Shown here in pieces: positions 30,201-38,942 of a stretch of DNA of 64,000 bases; the first letter of the stretch is position 1; the number at the start of each line of letters is the position of its first letter. A program made the translations under genes and the position numbers. The stretch is from Huiozyma naganishii CBS 8797 (lineage: Eukaryota; Ascomycota; Saccharomycetes; Saccharomycetales; Saccharomycetaceae), in the NCBI RefSeq assembly GCF_000348985.1, contig NC_035934.1, forward strand, positions 62,001-126,000, read 5' to 3'. The notes beneath the pieces were generated by a model. That model worked only from the letters and a program-made list of their open reading frames with translations, was not told the DNA's origin and did no database searches.

Positions 30201-30390
30201 ACGTGGGGCACAGCTGTTAGCAAGTGTCCAAAAGGAGTTCAACACTGGCCTAGAAGTGACAAAAGAGTTGACGCAGAGGATGAAAGAGGAGGACGCTCTT
30301 GCACAGAAAGAACAAGATGCCCTGGCACATGCAATTTCACCATCACCAGAAGAGGACGATCCCGCTGCCAAGAGGATCAAACTTGAATAA
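27214..30390 (+). CDS. ISW1: ISWI chromatin remodeller ATPase Isw1
   Basis: A 1058-residue SNF2-family ATPase. The ATPase lobe 1 starts near residue 140 with DYQVQGLNWL, Walker A DEMGLGKT and the DEAH box (MIDEAHRIKNE). The helicase C lobe contains LIFSQMSRVLDILEDYC and the DWNPQADLQAMDRAHRIGQ motif. HAND-SANT-SLIDE modules occupy about 720-1000, with FPNWTKNEYRKFVSCCAKHG marking the SANT repeat. Isw1 slides and spaces nucleosomes. The sequence fits Isw1 or its duplicate Isw2; position beside DPH7 and GPX2 decides for Isw1. Somewhat shorter than S. cerevisiae Isw1 (1129). Confidence 0.95.
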   Translation: MTANGRVPEGYWEQVKALEIGLPSSGLERYLLANSKTAQFDILQTTKRFEHLLSLSGLFRHFIENKAQRDDKFKQVLQCLHDRQDSNMKKSNSHHDVRRARKSEFEEDAELLKEEEEDSDEADGIDFQFRESPTFIDGELRDYQVQGLNWLVALHKSELAGILADEMGLGKTLQTISFLGYLRYIEKKRGPFLVIAPKSTLNNWLREINKWTPGVDAFILQGDKDERSKLIQERLMTCKFDVVIASYEIIIREKASFRKFDWEYIMIDEAHRIKNEESMLSQVLREFTSRNRLLITGTPLQNNLHELWALLNFLLPDIFSESQDFDDWFSSESSSDEKNQENIVKQLHTVLQPFLLRRIKSDVETSLLPKQELNVYVGMSAMQKRWYKNILEKDLDAVNGANGAKESKTRLLNIVMQLRKCCNHPYLFDGAEPGPPYTTDEHLVFNSEKLRVLDTLLRKLRENGSRVLIFSQMSRVLDILEDYCYFRDYEYCRIDGSTAHEDRIEAIDEYNAPDSKKFIFLLTTRAGGLGINLTSADIVVLYDSDWNPQADLQAMDRAHRIGQKKQVKVFRFVTDNSVEEKILERATQKLRLDQLVIQHNKTSLNKQKKENKNEAKDALLSMIQHGAADVFKSDENNSDSTPAPEGPAQGGDFDLDALLARSEDKTRMLNAKYETLGLDDLQNFEKDSAYEWNGTDFKKKLQKDIVSPLWIHPSKRERNYNYSVDGYYKGVLQARRAGTPSHSRMPRGRFFMSHQLQSAKLKFLYEKERMWLAKSNGYEPILDDARHTFPNSFDTTGDSEGSQENNANLLQLLKIMISNAQPLTEEEEEERVELEAEGFPNWTKNEYRKFVSCCAKHGRNSIEAIAKELAPGKTLEEVTTYAAAFWSKVQYVDEYEKSVRYIESEEERIKAVKYQQEALRRLMSRYLNPLTDIVLKYPPYLKTFTPFEDNFVLLMLYKYGIDRPDIYDLMRNEARRNVLFETNYVMRSRSSNDFAKRGAQLLASVQKEFNTGLEVTKELTQRMKEEDALAQKEQDALAHAISPSPEEDDPAAKRIKLE

Positions 30391-30460
30391 AAAAATAAGC
30401 AACATTACCTATACATATACAGATGTAGATATTAAAGCACGAGAGACCGTTACCACCCCA

Positions 30461-30943
30461 CTATTTCAGCAATTCCTGGATCTTTGTTTCCAAAGAGGCC
30501 GGTTTGGTCATTGAGGAGTACCTCTCGACCACATTACCGTTCTTGTCGACCAGGAACTTCTCGAAGTTCCATTTAATTCTGGTCAACCCTAGCATCCCGG
30601 ATTTCTCCCCCTTCAAAAACGCATAAACTGGGTCCTCCTTGCTACCGTTGACCTCAATCTTGGACATGATGGGGAAGCTAACCCCATAGTTCAACTTACA
30701 AAACTGTGTGATTTCATCAGAGGAGCCAGGCTCCTGGTTCCCGAACTGGTTGCAGGGGAATCCAATGATCTCCAAACCTTTAGGATTGTACTTTTTGTAT
30801 AGCTCTTCTAGCCCCTCGTACTGTGGGGTGAACCCACACTTCGAGGCAACGTTGACGATGAGCACAACTTTCCCCTTGAGTTGTTCGAAGGAGAAGTTGT
30901 TCCCCTTCATGTCCTTTGCGACCAAACTGTAGAAACGAGACAT
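30461..30943 (-). CDS. GPX2: thiol peroxidase of the glutathione peroxidase family (Gpx2)
   Basis: A 160-residue atypical 2-Cys peroxidase that reduces peroxides, recycled by thioredoxin. The peroxidatic Cys is in VASKCGFTPQY (Cys36), the resolving Cys in QFCKLNYGVSFP (Cys82), and the tetrad Gln and Trp in PCNQFG and IKWNFEKFLVD. The sequence is also close to Hyr1/Gpx3; the position between ISW1 and ALG7 makes it the GPX2 locus. The start is an ATG at 30943, preceded by a (CA)14 tract in the leader. Convergent with ISW1 with 70 bases between. Confidence 0.95.
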   Translation of the reverse strand: MSRFYSLVAKDMKGNNFSFEQLKGKVVLIVNVASKCGFTPQYEGLEELYKKYNPKGLEIIGFPCNQFGNQEPGSSDEITQFCKLNYGVSFPIMSKIEVNGSKEDPVYAFLKGEKSGMLGLTRIKWNFEKFLVDKNGNVVERYSSMTKPASLETKIQELLK

Positions 30944-30954
30944 CTATGTATATT

Positions 30955-30956
<2 letters not shown>

Positions 30957-30984
<28 letters not shown>
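30957..30984. repeat. (TG)14 microsatellite in the GPX2 leader
   Basis: Fourteen uninterrupted TG units followed by CGCGC. It begins only 13 bases upstream of the GPX2 ATG and would be read as (CA)n in the mRNA leader. Confidence 0.95.
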
Positions 30985-30990
<6 letters not shown>

Positions 30991-31109
30991 AGTATGCAAT
31001 AATTCAAGAGTGTTGGGAATGTAATGTTGCCACAACTGCCGTCCCAAGTTCCAAACCCTTGTAAGAACCCTTATATATACCTTCCTCTGATGAAGATGCT
31101 GGCACGAGC

Positions 31110-31159
31110 CGGGTAAGAGGCGTGGCCTTTAGCTGACAGGGCTCCTCCTCACTTAGTCA
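31110..31159. promoter_or_regulatory. Reb1 and Yap1-type sites between GPX2 and ALG7
   Basis: CGGGTAA at 31110-31116 is a Reb1 consensus. TTAGTCA at 31153-31159 matches the Yap1 response element variant. They lie 165-215 bases upstream of GPX2, whose S. cerevisiae counterpart is induced by oxidative stress through Yap1. Confidence 0.5.
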
Positions 31160-31408
31160 TCACGGGTCGTCTTCTAGACGTTGATTAGAGACAACGTTAT
31201 CGAGGCTGAAAGGTTGATGGGTAAGGTGAATTGCAAAGGTGGCAGTCTTTAGGTGCGCTTTGCGGGTCAAAAGTTGCAGGGCAGTGTTGCAAATGGCAGA
31301 CTGGGATGTGAGGGATGAGATGAAGGAGATTCATCAACACGTACAAGCCTTGCCCCCGCAGAGTGTAGAACTACAAGGCTGTGACACCAGATGGAGCAAC
31401 CGGTGAAT

Positions 31409-31426
31409 TGTGTGTGTGTGTGTGTG
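31409..31426. repeat. (TG)9 microsatellite upstream of ALG7
   Basis: Nine TG units, 130 bases before the ALG7 start; the second TG tract in the same 612-base divergent promoter. Confidence 0.9.
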
Positions 31427-31555
31427 TTGTTTGTTGCTCTTTTGTGTCACTTGCACATCAGGTTTAATTAAGAAGCACGATTTTCCATCACATACTTAAA
31501 AGAGTCGTTAGTGGACAGAGTGACAGCTGTCAACCACGGTAGGTAGAGTGAATCA

Positions 31556-32917
31556 ATGGCTGGTACTGGGGTTGGCATTGGGCAAGTGTCGCTGGTGGCG
31601 TTGGCCATCGCACTGATACACTGCTCGCGGGACCACAGTGTCGTCGTGTCTGCGCTCGGGTTTTCCGTCATTGGGTTTGCCGTGACAGACGCTTTGATCT
31701 CACGGTGTGGTCCATCGTTCATTAAAATTGGTCTGTTTGGCAAGGACATGAGCAAAATAGGGAAACCTGTTTTGCCCGAGGCAATTGGTGCCGTCTCGGC
31801 AATGGTCTACATAATGATCATGTTCTTTTACATCCCATTCATCTTCTACCGGTACATGGTGTTAGACACTGTCGGTGGTGGGGACAGGAACACGTCCGTA
31901 GAGATGAACGGGTGGTCAAAGTCGTCGTTCCCGCACAATAAACTGTCCGAATACTTGTCGAGCGTCTTGTGTCTTGAGAGCACAATTGTGCTCGGGATCT
32001 TCGACGACCTTTTCGACCTGCGCTGGAGACACAAGTTCCCACTACCTGCTATCGCAGCTATCCCGCTATTGCTCGTCTACTACGTCGACTTTGGAGTCAC
32101 ATACGTGTTGGTCCCCAATTTCGCAAAGGACTTATTCCAGGGGAAGACCCTGGTGGATCTCGGCGTTGGGTACTACGGATACATGGCAGCAATGGCCATA
32201 TTCTGCCCTAATTCGATCAATATCCTTGCTGGGGTCAATGGACTGGAGGTCGGGCAAAGTATCGTTTTGGCGTCTTTGTCCTTGATCAACGACTTGTTGT
32301 ACCTGACGATGGGCAACGAGTCCTCGAGAGACTCGCACCTGTTCAGTGCGGTGCTGATCATTCCATTCCTTGGCGTGTCCAGTGCACTGTACAAATGGAA
32401 CAGATGGCCCGCAAAAGTGTTTGTTGGAGACACGTACTGCTACTTCGCAGGGATGGTGTTTGCCGTTGTAGGGATATTGGGACATTTCTCAAAGACAATG
32501 CTAATGTTGTTTATACCACAGATCCTGAACTTCATTTACTCATGTCCCCAACTGTTCAATATTGTCACTTGTCCAAGACATAGACTGCCCAAGTTTAACG
32601 AGAAGGATGGTTTATTGTACACCTCCAGAGTCAACTTGAAGGAGAATCCACCTAAGAGGGTTTTTGTGCCTGTCTTGAGAATCCTACACTTCTGCAAATT
32701 GATTGACCTGGAGACCGATCAAGATGGTACACTCGTGTCTTGTTCCAATATGACACTGATCAACCTCGTGCTTGTTTGGTTTGGGCCTATGAGGGAGGAC
32801 AAGTTGTGCCAGCTCATTTTGAAACTGCAGTTTGCCATTGGGCTTTTATCCCTTTTCGGAAGACATGCTGTAGGCGCCATCTTGTTTGGCCACGATAATT
32901 TATGGACGATTAGCTGA
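31556..32917 (+). CDS. ALG7: UDP-GlcNAc:dolichyl-phosphate GlcNAc-1-P transferase (Alg7)
   Basis: A 453-residue polytopic ER membrane enzyme starting N-glycan precursor synthesis; the target of tunicamycin. Conserved loops are visible: GLFGKDMSK and PEAIGAV near 60-80, LGIFDDLFDLRWRHK near 145, NSINILAGVNGLEVGQS near 220, and KVFVGDTYCYFAG near 285, holding the Asp residues and metal site of the polyprenyl-phosphate transferase family. About ten hydrophobic segments are seen. The length matches S. cerevisiae (448). The ATG at 31556 begins MAGTGVGIG. Neighbours GPX2 and YBR242W-type match chromosome II. Confidence 0.96.
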   Translation: MAGTGVGIGQVSLVALAIALIHCSRDHSVVVSALGFSVIGFAVTDALISRCGPSFIKIGLFGKDMSKIGKPVLPEAIGAVSAMVYIMIMFFYIPFIFYRYMVLDTVGGGDRNTSVEMNGWSKSSFPHNKLSEYLSSVLCLESTIVLGIFDDLFDLRWRHKFPLPAIAAIPLLLVYYVDFGVTYVLVPNFAKDLFQGKTLVDLGVGYYGYMAAMAIFCPNSINILAGVNGLEVGQSIVLASLSLINDLLYLTMGNESSRDSHLFSAVLIIPFLGVSSALYKWNRWPAKVFVGDTYCYFAGMVFAVVGILGHFSKTMLMLFIPQILNFIYSCPQLFNIVTCPRHRLPKFNEKDGLLYTSRVNLKENPPKRVFVPVLRILHFCKLIDLETDQDGTLVSCSNMTLINLVLVWFGPMREDKLCQLILKLQFAIGLLSLFGRHAVGAILFGHDNLWTIS

Positions 32918-32988
32918 TTCCCCTCTTTTCATGGAATCCATTGTAGATACATACATATATTTCATATAAGCTTTACTAGCCACTAATT

Positions 32989-33687
32989 TTACAGAGATGC
33001 AAAGAACTCATCACGAAGTTCGACTAAAGCCAGCGCCCAACCACGTACTTCCTCAGTTTTGATACTATCTATGACTTTGAAAAAGGACTGGAAGTTTTTC
33101 AACCCATTGAACTTTTGTTCGTACTCGAAGCATTGCACGAGCAGTTCGTACTTGTCAATGTCCTTGACGTAGCGCGCCTCCAGTGTCTCAATGTTCTCGT
33201 AGTTAAGCCAGTCCTCTTTGATCTCTCTTGCTGCTACAGGGTTGACCTTTGCCAGAATATCGTCACATATGTACTTCATGGCCTCCCACTCCCTTCTATG
33301 CTTCTCCTTTTTCCCCATCGGGTCCAGCGGAGTTATGTCACCCACAAGCGACTCGGCCATGTCGTGAACCAGGGCTATCTTCACACACTTATCCTTCTGC
33401 ACATCAGGGTTTTGGATCAGCATGCAAGTGACCCCCATGCGGTACATATGATCCGAGATGCTTTCGCACTCCGAAATATCGTAGTCCAGCCATCCTGTCC
33501 GTCTCTGTACTTTCAACTCTTGAATAATGTGAAGGAAAGCCAACTGGTAGTTTGGTTGTGGACGTTTCAAATGTCTCTGAACAGTCTCCGGGATATGGTC
33601 TCTCGGATTCCAAACTTTCAAGCCAACGGTCTCCTGTCTCGGAATACTCGGGTTTGAGTTAGTTGTGCATAAAGTAATTGTGGCCAT
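32989..33687 (-). CDS. YGK1: HD-domain 5'-nucleotidase of the YGL101W/YBR242W family
   Basis: A 232-residue HD-domain phosphohydrolase (HDDC2 family). The metal ligands are seen in ESISDHMYRMG, the paired HD in KIALVHDMAESLVGDI, and a distal Asp in YVKDIDKYELLVQCFEYE. The family dephosphorylates deoxynucleoside monophosphates. S. cerevisiae keeps two duplicates, YGL101W (YGK1, beside RPL28) and YBR242W (beside ALG7); here one gene lies between ALG7 and RPL28, so either name applies. The start at 33687 (MATITLCTT) is the likely one; the frame continues 19 codons upstream. Confidence 0.88.
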   Translation of the reverse strand: MATITLCTTNSNPSIPRQETVGLKVWNPRDHIPETVQRHLKRPQPNYQLAFLHIIQELKVQRRTGWLDYDISECESISDHMYRMGVTCMLIQNPDVQKDKCVKIALVHDMAESLVGDITPLDPMGKKEKHRREWEAMKYICDDILAKVNPVAAREIKEDWLNYENIETLEARYVKDIDKYELLVQCFEYEQKFNGLKNFQSFFKVIDSIKTEEVRGWALALVELRDEFFASL

Positions 33688-34146
33688 GTTGTAAAGGGTG
33701 GGTTTATTATGATAATGACCAGAAAGAAACAAAAAAATTAACACTTGTTCTTTGTAACCTTGCTATTCAAAAGTAGAGCACTCTAATACCATCCAAAGGA
33801 CAAACACTGACCCAATCTTCGAAGATCACTGCCTTAACTACCTCTGTGTTTATATGTCATCTGCAAATCGTAAAAAAGACGAAAATTTCATTACGTAAAA
33901 AACCCAAAGTAAACCCGATATAAAGAGTTGAAGTTCCAAAAAATAAACAAGAGGACCGAGATCTGGGCCGATTATCGGCCAGTTTACATGCTCCTCAGGA
34001 ACGATTTACAAATCAATAAATTCATTTCAAGTATTTTAGTCAATGCAGAGTGAATTTTGATTATTCGTTATAGAAAATGAGAAGGTAATAAAATCGATTA
34101 GCTGTCTATATAACTAAATGTACAGAAACGAATTCAAAAAATTGAA
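33688..34146. other. gap between YGK1-type gene and RPL28
   Basis: 459 AT-rich bases holding the YGK1-type promoter and the RPL28 3' end. No reading frame or RNA gene recognised. Confidence 0.4.
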
Positions 34147-35090
34147 TTAAGCAATCAATTCGACGACACCACCAGCGGCTCTGATCTTTTCCTCAGCAAG
34201 CTTGGAAACGAATCTGGCCTTGACAATGACTGGGACGTTTGGAATTCTACCCTTACCCAAGACCTTACCGTAACCGGCGGCCAAGGTGTCAATGACTGGA
34301 GCGCTGGTCTTGGAAGAGGACTTGATGTATTCGTCTCTCTTGTCTTCTGGGATCAAAGTCCACAACTTGTCCAAGTTCAAGACTGGCTTCCAGAAATGAC
34401 CTTGTTGCTTGTGGAAGTATCTCATACCGACCTTACCGAAGTAACCTGGATGGTACTTATCCATGTTAATTCTGTGGTGGTGTTGACCACCGGCCTTACC
34501 TCTACCACCTGGATGCTTTCTGTGCTTACCGATACGACCGTTACCGGCTGTAAAAAATAATTTGTGTCTTGTTAATTATCAAACGTTTCCCACTGATGGG
34601 GGAAAAAGAAGAAGTAATAACGAAGAGAACAATGAATTGTTAGTAACCTAGAAATCATGATATTATTTCTTGCGCGAGATAAAGCGAAAAAACAACGCTA
34701 GATGATATCCATTCTTTTACAAATCTTTGATTCGATCATTGCCACCTTGAAAACACATACTAAACAACAATTAAGTCGAAACTCAAATCTTAATCGTCTC
34801 ATGCTGTCTTATAAGAGGTGAAGGAAGAGCTTATATTTTTGTCACAAAGTAACAAAAAACAAAACAGTACATTGCCAAAAGAGACAACGTGGTCACATTA
34901 TAAGATTGCAAAGGGACAAAGAGTGATATTGTAAACATCACCGATGTATCCAGTAGTAGTTTTCATTAATAGGTGTTCCTAAAAGATTGGAAAATCATCG
35001 TCTTGGTTCTTTCGTTCCCTCTTCCAAACGGAACTACATACCTGAGACGTGACCTCTGTGCTTTCTAGTCTTAGTTAATCTGGAAGGCAT
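34147..35090 (-). CDS. RPL28: ribosomal protein uL15 (Rpl28), two exons
   Basis: Spliced gene: exon 1 is 35042-35090 (49 nt), the intron 34548-35041 (494 nt), exon 2 34147-34547. Together they encode 149 residues, the same as S. cerevisiae Rpl28. Exon 1 gives [16 protein letters not shown]; exon 2 continues with [20 protein letters not shown] and then [11 protein letters not shown]. The donor is GTATGT, the branch point TACTAAC is at 34645-34639, and the acceptor is TACAG. uL15 is a core 60S protein. The 49-nt first exon is the same size as in S. cerevisiae. Codon usage is strongly biased, as expected for a ribosomal protein. Confidence 0.97.
34548..35041 (-). other. RPL28 intron
   Basis: GTATGT donor at 35041-35036, TACTAAC at 34645-34639, acceptor AG at 34549-34548. 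I looked for box C/D elements on the sense strand and saw none, so no intronic snoRNA is claimed. Confidence 0.93.
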
Positions 35091-35297
35091 GGTTAGTTGG
35101 TTGCTTCTTTCAGATTCAGCAAGGAAAACGTATAGGACACGACCCAGTAATTGAATGCGATGAAGAGACCCGTTTCGAATATATAAGTGAACTGAACAAA
35201 AAATGCAAAAAAATTGCAAAAATTGCGTCGCTTCTTTTCAGCCCAATTAACATTACCCAAAACGGTAAATTTATTTTTTATTAATTTTTTAAGAAAA

Positions 35298-35308
35298 TGT
35301 GCGGATGT
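35298..35308 (-). promoter_or_regulatory. Rap1-like site upstream of RPL28
   Basis: TGTGCGGATGT on the plus strand (ACATCCGCACA on the gene strand) fits the Rap1 variant common at ribosomal protein genes, about 210 bases before the RPL28 ATG. A T-rich tract lies between site and gene. Only one site is apparent; it is shared with the divergent VPS73-like gene. Confidence 0.55.
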
Positions 35309-35447
35309 AGTTGCAAAGCAGTCACTTGTACAAAATATGAAAGTCATGGGATTTTAAGGATGCAGAAGGAGGAGTTCCGATCGATAACGAATCTTCTCTG
35401 AACTGCAGTATATCACTCTGAATTGGTGTATTGAAGAAACCACAGTT

Positions 35448-36857
35448 ATGTCTGATGTTGAAAATTCTACAGTTGGAAGGGACAGAGCTCCTCTTGGGAA
35501 GTTTACTAGGAATCTGGGTGTTGCTACGCTGGTCGTATGCCTAGGTTCGCTACAGTTTGGGTATCACATCGCCGAGTTGAACGCTCCTCAACAGTCAATG
35601 ACTTGCCCACATGTACAGAGTTTGGGCAGCAGTGACAAGAAGCCGGACTGCATTGACATGACTGACGTTCAGTTCGGAGCCGTCACTGCTATCTTTAGTG
35701 TCGGTGGTTTGATCGGGTCATTGCTTGCCGGTAGTATGGCAGATTTGGAGGGGAGGAAAAGAGTAGCGCTGCTTGCAAATTTAGTTTTGATGTCGCTATC
35801 GTATTTTATGTCCCGTGCATCCACGTATCAGGGGCTTTTGTGGTCCCGGCTGGGGGTTGGGTTTGGTTGCGGGGTGAACATTGTACTCACGTCCCTGTTC
35901 ATCAACGAGATTGCTCCACCAGATTTGAGGGGTGCCCTGGGGACCATGAATCAACTGAGTATCAATTTGGGGATCCTGTTGACTCAGACTGTTGCGCTTC
36001 GTCTTGCCACTGTGGAAAAATGGAGGTACATATTTATTGTCGGTTGGTGCCTCTCCGTAATTAACATCATTGGATGGTTGTTTGTGCGCGAATCCCCCAG
36101 GTGGTTGTTCAAAAGGGACCGTGCTCAAGCTGCCAACGTGTTGCGTCATTTGAGAACGGGGCACTCCGAGCAAGATATCGAGGCTGAACTGGAACAATGG
36201 GCAATAGAGGAGTCCGAGACGAGCACGGAGGGCCCCACCATGGCCAGTTATTTGACCTCGGTGAAATACAAGAAACCCCGGACTGTTATCCTTATGATCC
36301 TGACAGGCCAGCAGTTTTGTGGGATCAACTCGATTATCTTCTACGGTGTGAAGATCGTCAGCCAGTTATTACCGGAGTACTCCAAGCTAGTCAACTTCGG
36401 AATCTCTATCGTGAACGTAGTAGTGACGTTCATGTCCTCTACGCTGATTGAACACTACGGCAGGAAACCATTGCTGATGGTCTCGACAGCAATCATGTCC
36501 CTGATGGCTCTGCTCATCGCGGTCAGTATCGTGAACAAGCTCGCTGTTTTGCTCGTCACGAGCATCTTCGTCTACATCGCCTCGTTCGCCATCGGGCTGG
36601 GCCCAATCCCGCTCCTGATCATCGGGGAGCTATCGGACAAACCAGAGGCCGCGGTCGCACAGAGCTTCGGCACCGCGTGCAACTGGCTCGCGACTTTCTG
36701 CGTCGGGTACCTGTTCCCACCACTGGACAACTTGCTAGGCGGGTACACGTACGTTTTGTTCGCCCTCTTCGCACTGTGGCTGACCAATTACATTTACCAC
36801 CGCGTGCCGGAGACCAAGAACAAGACGAACCACCGTGACGTGTGGGCCCACTACTAG
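35448..36857 (+). CDS. VPS73: MFS sugar-transporter-like protein, VPS73/YBR241C type
   Basis: A 469-residue member of the sugar porter branch of the major facilitator superfamily with about 12 membrane segments. Family motifs are present: GSLADLEGRKR-like (GSMADLEGRKR) after TM2, RLGVGFGCG, and the RESPRWLFKRD motif before the central loop. The C-terminal PETKNK motif is present. S. cerevisiae has a duplicate pair, VPS73 and YBR241C; Vps73 affects vacuolar sorting and no substrate is established. The gene lies between RPL28 (chromosome VII) and THI2 (chromosome II), so it corresponds to both. The ATG is at 35448. Confidence 0.88.
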   Translation: MSDVENSTVGRDRAPLGKFTRNLGVATLVVCLGSLQFGYHIAELNAPQQSMTCPHVQSLGSSDKKPDCIDMTDVQFGAVTAIFSVGGLIGSLLAGSMADLEGRKRVALLANLVLMSLSYFMSRASTYQGLLWSRLGVGFGCGVNIVLTSLFINEIAPPDLRGALGTMNQLSINLGILLTQTVALRLATVEKWRYIFIVGWCLSVINIIGWLFVRESPRWLFKRDRAQAANVLRHLRTGHSEQDIEAELEQWAIEESETSTEGPTMASYLTSVKYKKPRTVILMILTGQQFCGINSIIFYGVKIVSQLLPEYSKLVNFGISIVNVVVTFMSSTLIEHYGRKPLLMVSTAIMSLMALLIAVSIVNKLAVLLVTSIFVYIASFAIGLGPIPLLIIGELSDKPEAAVAQSFGTACNWLATFCVGYLFPPLDNLLGGYTYVLFALFALWLTNYIYHRVPETKNKTNHRDVWAHY

Positions 36858-37319
36858 TCCGAAAGCACCCTCGAGCGAGTCACCGGTTGACGAATCAGTG
36901 AAGATCCGATCGCGTTCCCCTACGGCGCTTTCTGTGCATCGAGCGGGAAAAACAGGAAAAGGAAATGGAAGCTCAGATTCTTGGGTTCTAAAAGAATTCT
37001 GACAGGCGTCTTCTAAACGCATATAAACGCACCGACTGTTACTTCATGCTCGTGTTGAGACTGTTCTGCGACTCTTACCGGAGCTGGGTGTAGCGGTGGA
37101 TCGATTTGACGATCAGGTGGTGTTGCTCACTGGCGAATGCGCATTAGGAGAAGTATATATACATAGAGAATGTAGTTGTATATATATATATATATACGTG
37201 GTGTGGTCATCAATTGACTCAATTGACTTGGTACCTGAACTTTGGTTACAATCTGTCGTTGCAAGTTGGCTGTTGCTATATATACATATACCGTTGGGAA
37301 CAAGGCTATATTACGTCAG
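36858..37319. other. THI2 upstream region with (TA)9 tract
   Basis: 462 bases. An uninterrupted TATATA tract occupies 37179-37196, about 125 bases before the THI2 start, and could supply the TATA element. I cannot see another defined site. Confidence 0.5.
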
Positions 37320-38699
37320 ATGGCAGAAACTAACCATGTGCGCAGTTCAACTACCGATATGAAGAAGGCTAGCAGGGCCAGGACTTTCACTGGTTGCTGG
37401 GCTTGCCGGTTAAAGAAACGGAGATGCAATTTGGAGAAACCAATATGTTCTCTGTGTGTTCGGCATGGTGACCATTGCTCGTACGATATAAGGCTGATGT
37501 GGCTCGATGAGAACATCTACAAAGTTAACAAGAGAAGTCAATTGAGCAATCTGGGGACGGTCAAGTCTGCTAAGCTGTCCAAGGAGAAGTTTAAGAACAT
37601 GATGCATTTTGAGAACGGTTCTTTGAAGAAGATCGTTGCCCCAGTCGACGAATTGAAAAAGGACGAAAAGTTCACTATCAGCATTAGAAGGTTTCAAGTG
37701 TATGATAATGCAGTTCGGTCTGTCTACGTGGAGTCCAATAGATACGACCAAAAGTACGTGGACTCCAGATTGAACAATTTGCTGGAAAATGTGGAAGATG
37801 ATGTACTCGTGGCACAGGACGATGCTTGTTGCAATGTTAAACATGGACCCTTTAATGTGTTTAGCACTGCTGGGAGACAGACAACCAAGATTGAACCGAT
37901 CCCCAGTCCTGTCTCGTCATGCGAACTAAGGCAACCAGAACCGGTGTATAAAGCGAAGGGCAACTGGATGACCCCAGAACTAGACGCAATAGACCAAACG
38001 ATGAGCATGTACGAGATCCCGGAACTAGCGTACTTGTCACCAGTTTCCTCCACGGGGTCGATGGATGAGGTTCTCGAATCAAAGATTTACAACACACTGT
38101 GGCTACATTGCAACGACAACATGATACTGAGTCGGAATGAATACTCCTCATGGTTCATAGATCACATGAAGACGTCGATCCCCGTCGATTTCTTGGCGGT
38201 GATTCAAAATATAATTGATGATGTGTCCCTGACACATCTGGACACATGGATCCCCATGGTTGTTGACGACAGGTACAGCGTTGACTGCCAATCGGTTGGA
38301 GTGACGCTGCTCCTGATCTTGAACGCCTACTACAACTACCCAGTATTTACGACAATCCTGGAAAACTGGTTTCTACGACAGTCTACCGCCAGGTATTGTA
38401 TGTACCCGCTGATAAACTTCATTGTGCGGGAACTCGATTCCTGTCAGATGCTGTACCATTGCTACAAGTTGCTTAATGGCAGCATTTCATTGCAGGATTC
38501 GTACCAGGATGAATTGACCTTTGAGTTGAACGTCATGGTCACCGAAAAGCTTGTCGGGAAGTGGAAAGATAGGGTGTTGCAACAACTGGTCTTCGAACAA
38601 GATACCAGCAACTCATGCTCCCAGTTGAAGTACTGGGAGTTACAACTCAAGTGCCAGGAGCAGTTTTATAGAGATATTTACGTTATGACGGATGAATGA
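37320..38699 (+). CDS. THI2: zinc-cluster activator of thiamine genes (Thi2)
   Basis: A 459-residue Zn2Cys6 factor. The six Cys lie in CWACRLKKRRC and CSLCVRHGDHC (residues 26-53), preceded by RTFTG and followed by SYDIRLMWLDENIYKV, which is diagnostic of Thi2. The C-terminal region is also alike (CSQLKYWELQLKCQEQFYRDIY). Thi2 works with Thi3 and Pdc2 to activate thiamine biosynthesis genes when thiamine is scarce. S. cerevisiae Thi2 has 450 residues. The ATG at 37320 is used; a later one at 37359 would still retain the zinc cluster. Confidence 0.95.
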   Translation: MAETNHVRSSTTDMKKASRARTFTGCWACRLKKRRCNLEKPICSLCVRHGDHCSYDIRLMWLDENIYKVNKRSQLSNLGTVKSAKLSKEKFKNMMHFENGSLKKIVAPVDELKKDEKFTISIRRFQVYDNAVRSVYVESNRYDQKYVDSRLNNLLENVEDDVLVAQDDACCNVKHGPFNVFSTAGRQTTKIEPIPSPVSSCELRQPEPVYKAKGNWMTPELDAIDQTMSMYEIPELAYLSPVSSTGSMDEVLESKIYNTLWLHCNDNMILSRNEYSSWFIDHMKTSIPVDFLAVIQNIIDDVSLTHLDTWIPMVVDDRYSVDCQSVGVTLLLILNAYYNYPVFTTILENWFLRQSTARYCMYPLINFIVRELDSCQMLYHCYKLLNGSISLQDSYQDELTFELNVMVTEKLVGKWKDRVLQQLVFEQDTSNSCSQLKYWELQLKCQEQFYRDIYVMTDE

Positions 38700-38942
38700 T
38701 AGACTTGTTGATATATATTTAGTAATGACCTCCACCAATTACATAAGAAGTTAAAAGAATAAAAATAGAGGTACTGCTAAAATACCGTGTAGCGATCCAA
38801 TAAGCCAAGTTTCATACTTAGACTCCCTTCAAGAATTACTTGGCGAACTTTGGGTTTGGATTACAGCATTATTTGAACTCTCTTTTTATGTAGTCTATTT
38901 ATGTACGGCTAAAAGAAGTGAAATCTTTACAATGGGGATTTC

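Noticed and set aside
34548..35041. snoRNA inside the RPL28 intron
   Set aside because: No box C and D pair or H/ACA-like end was visible on the sense strand.
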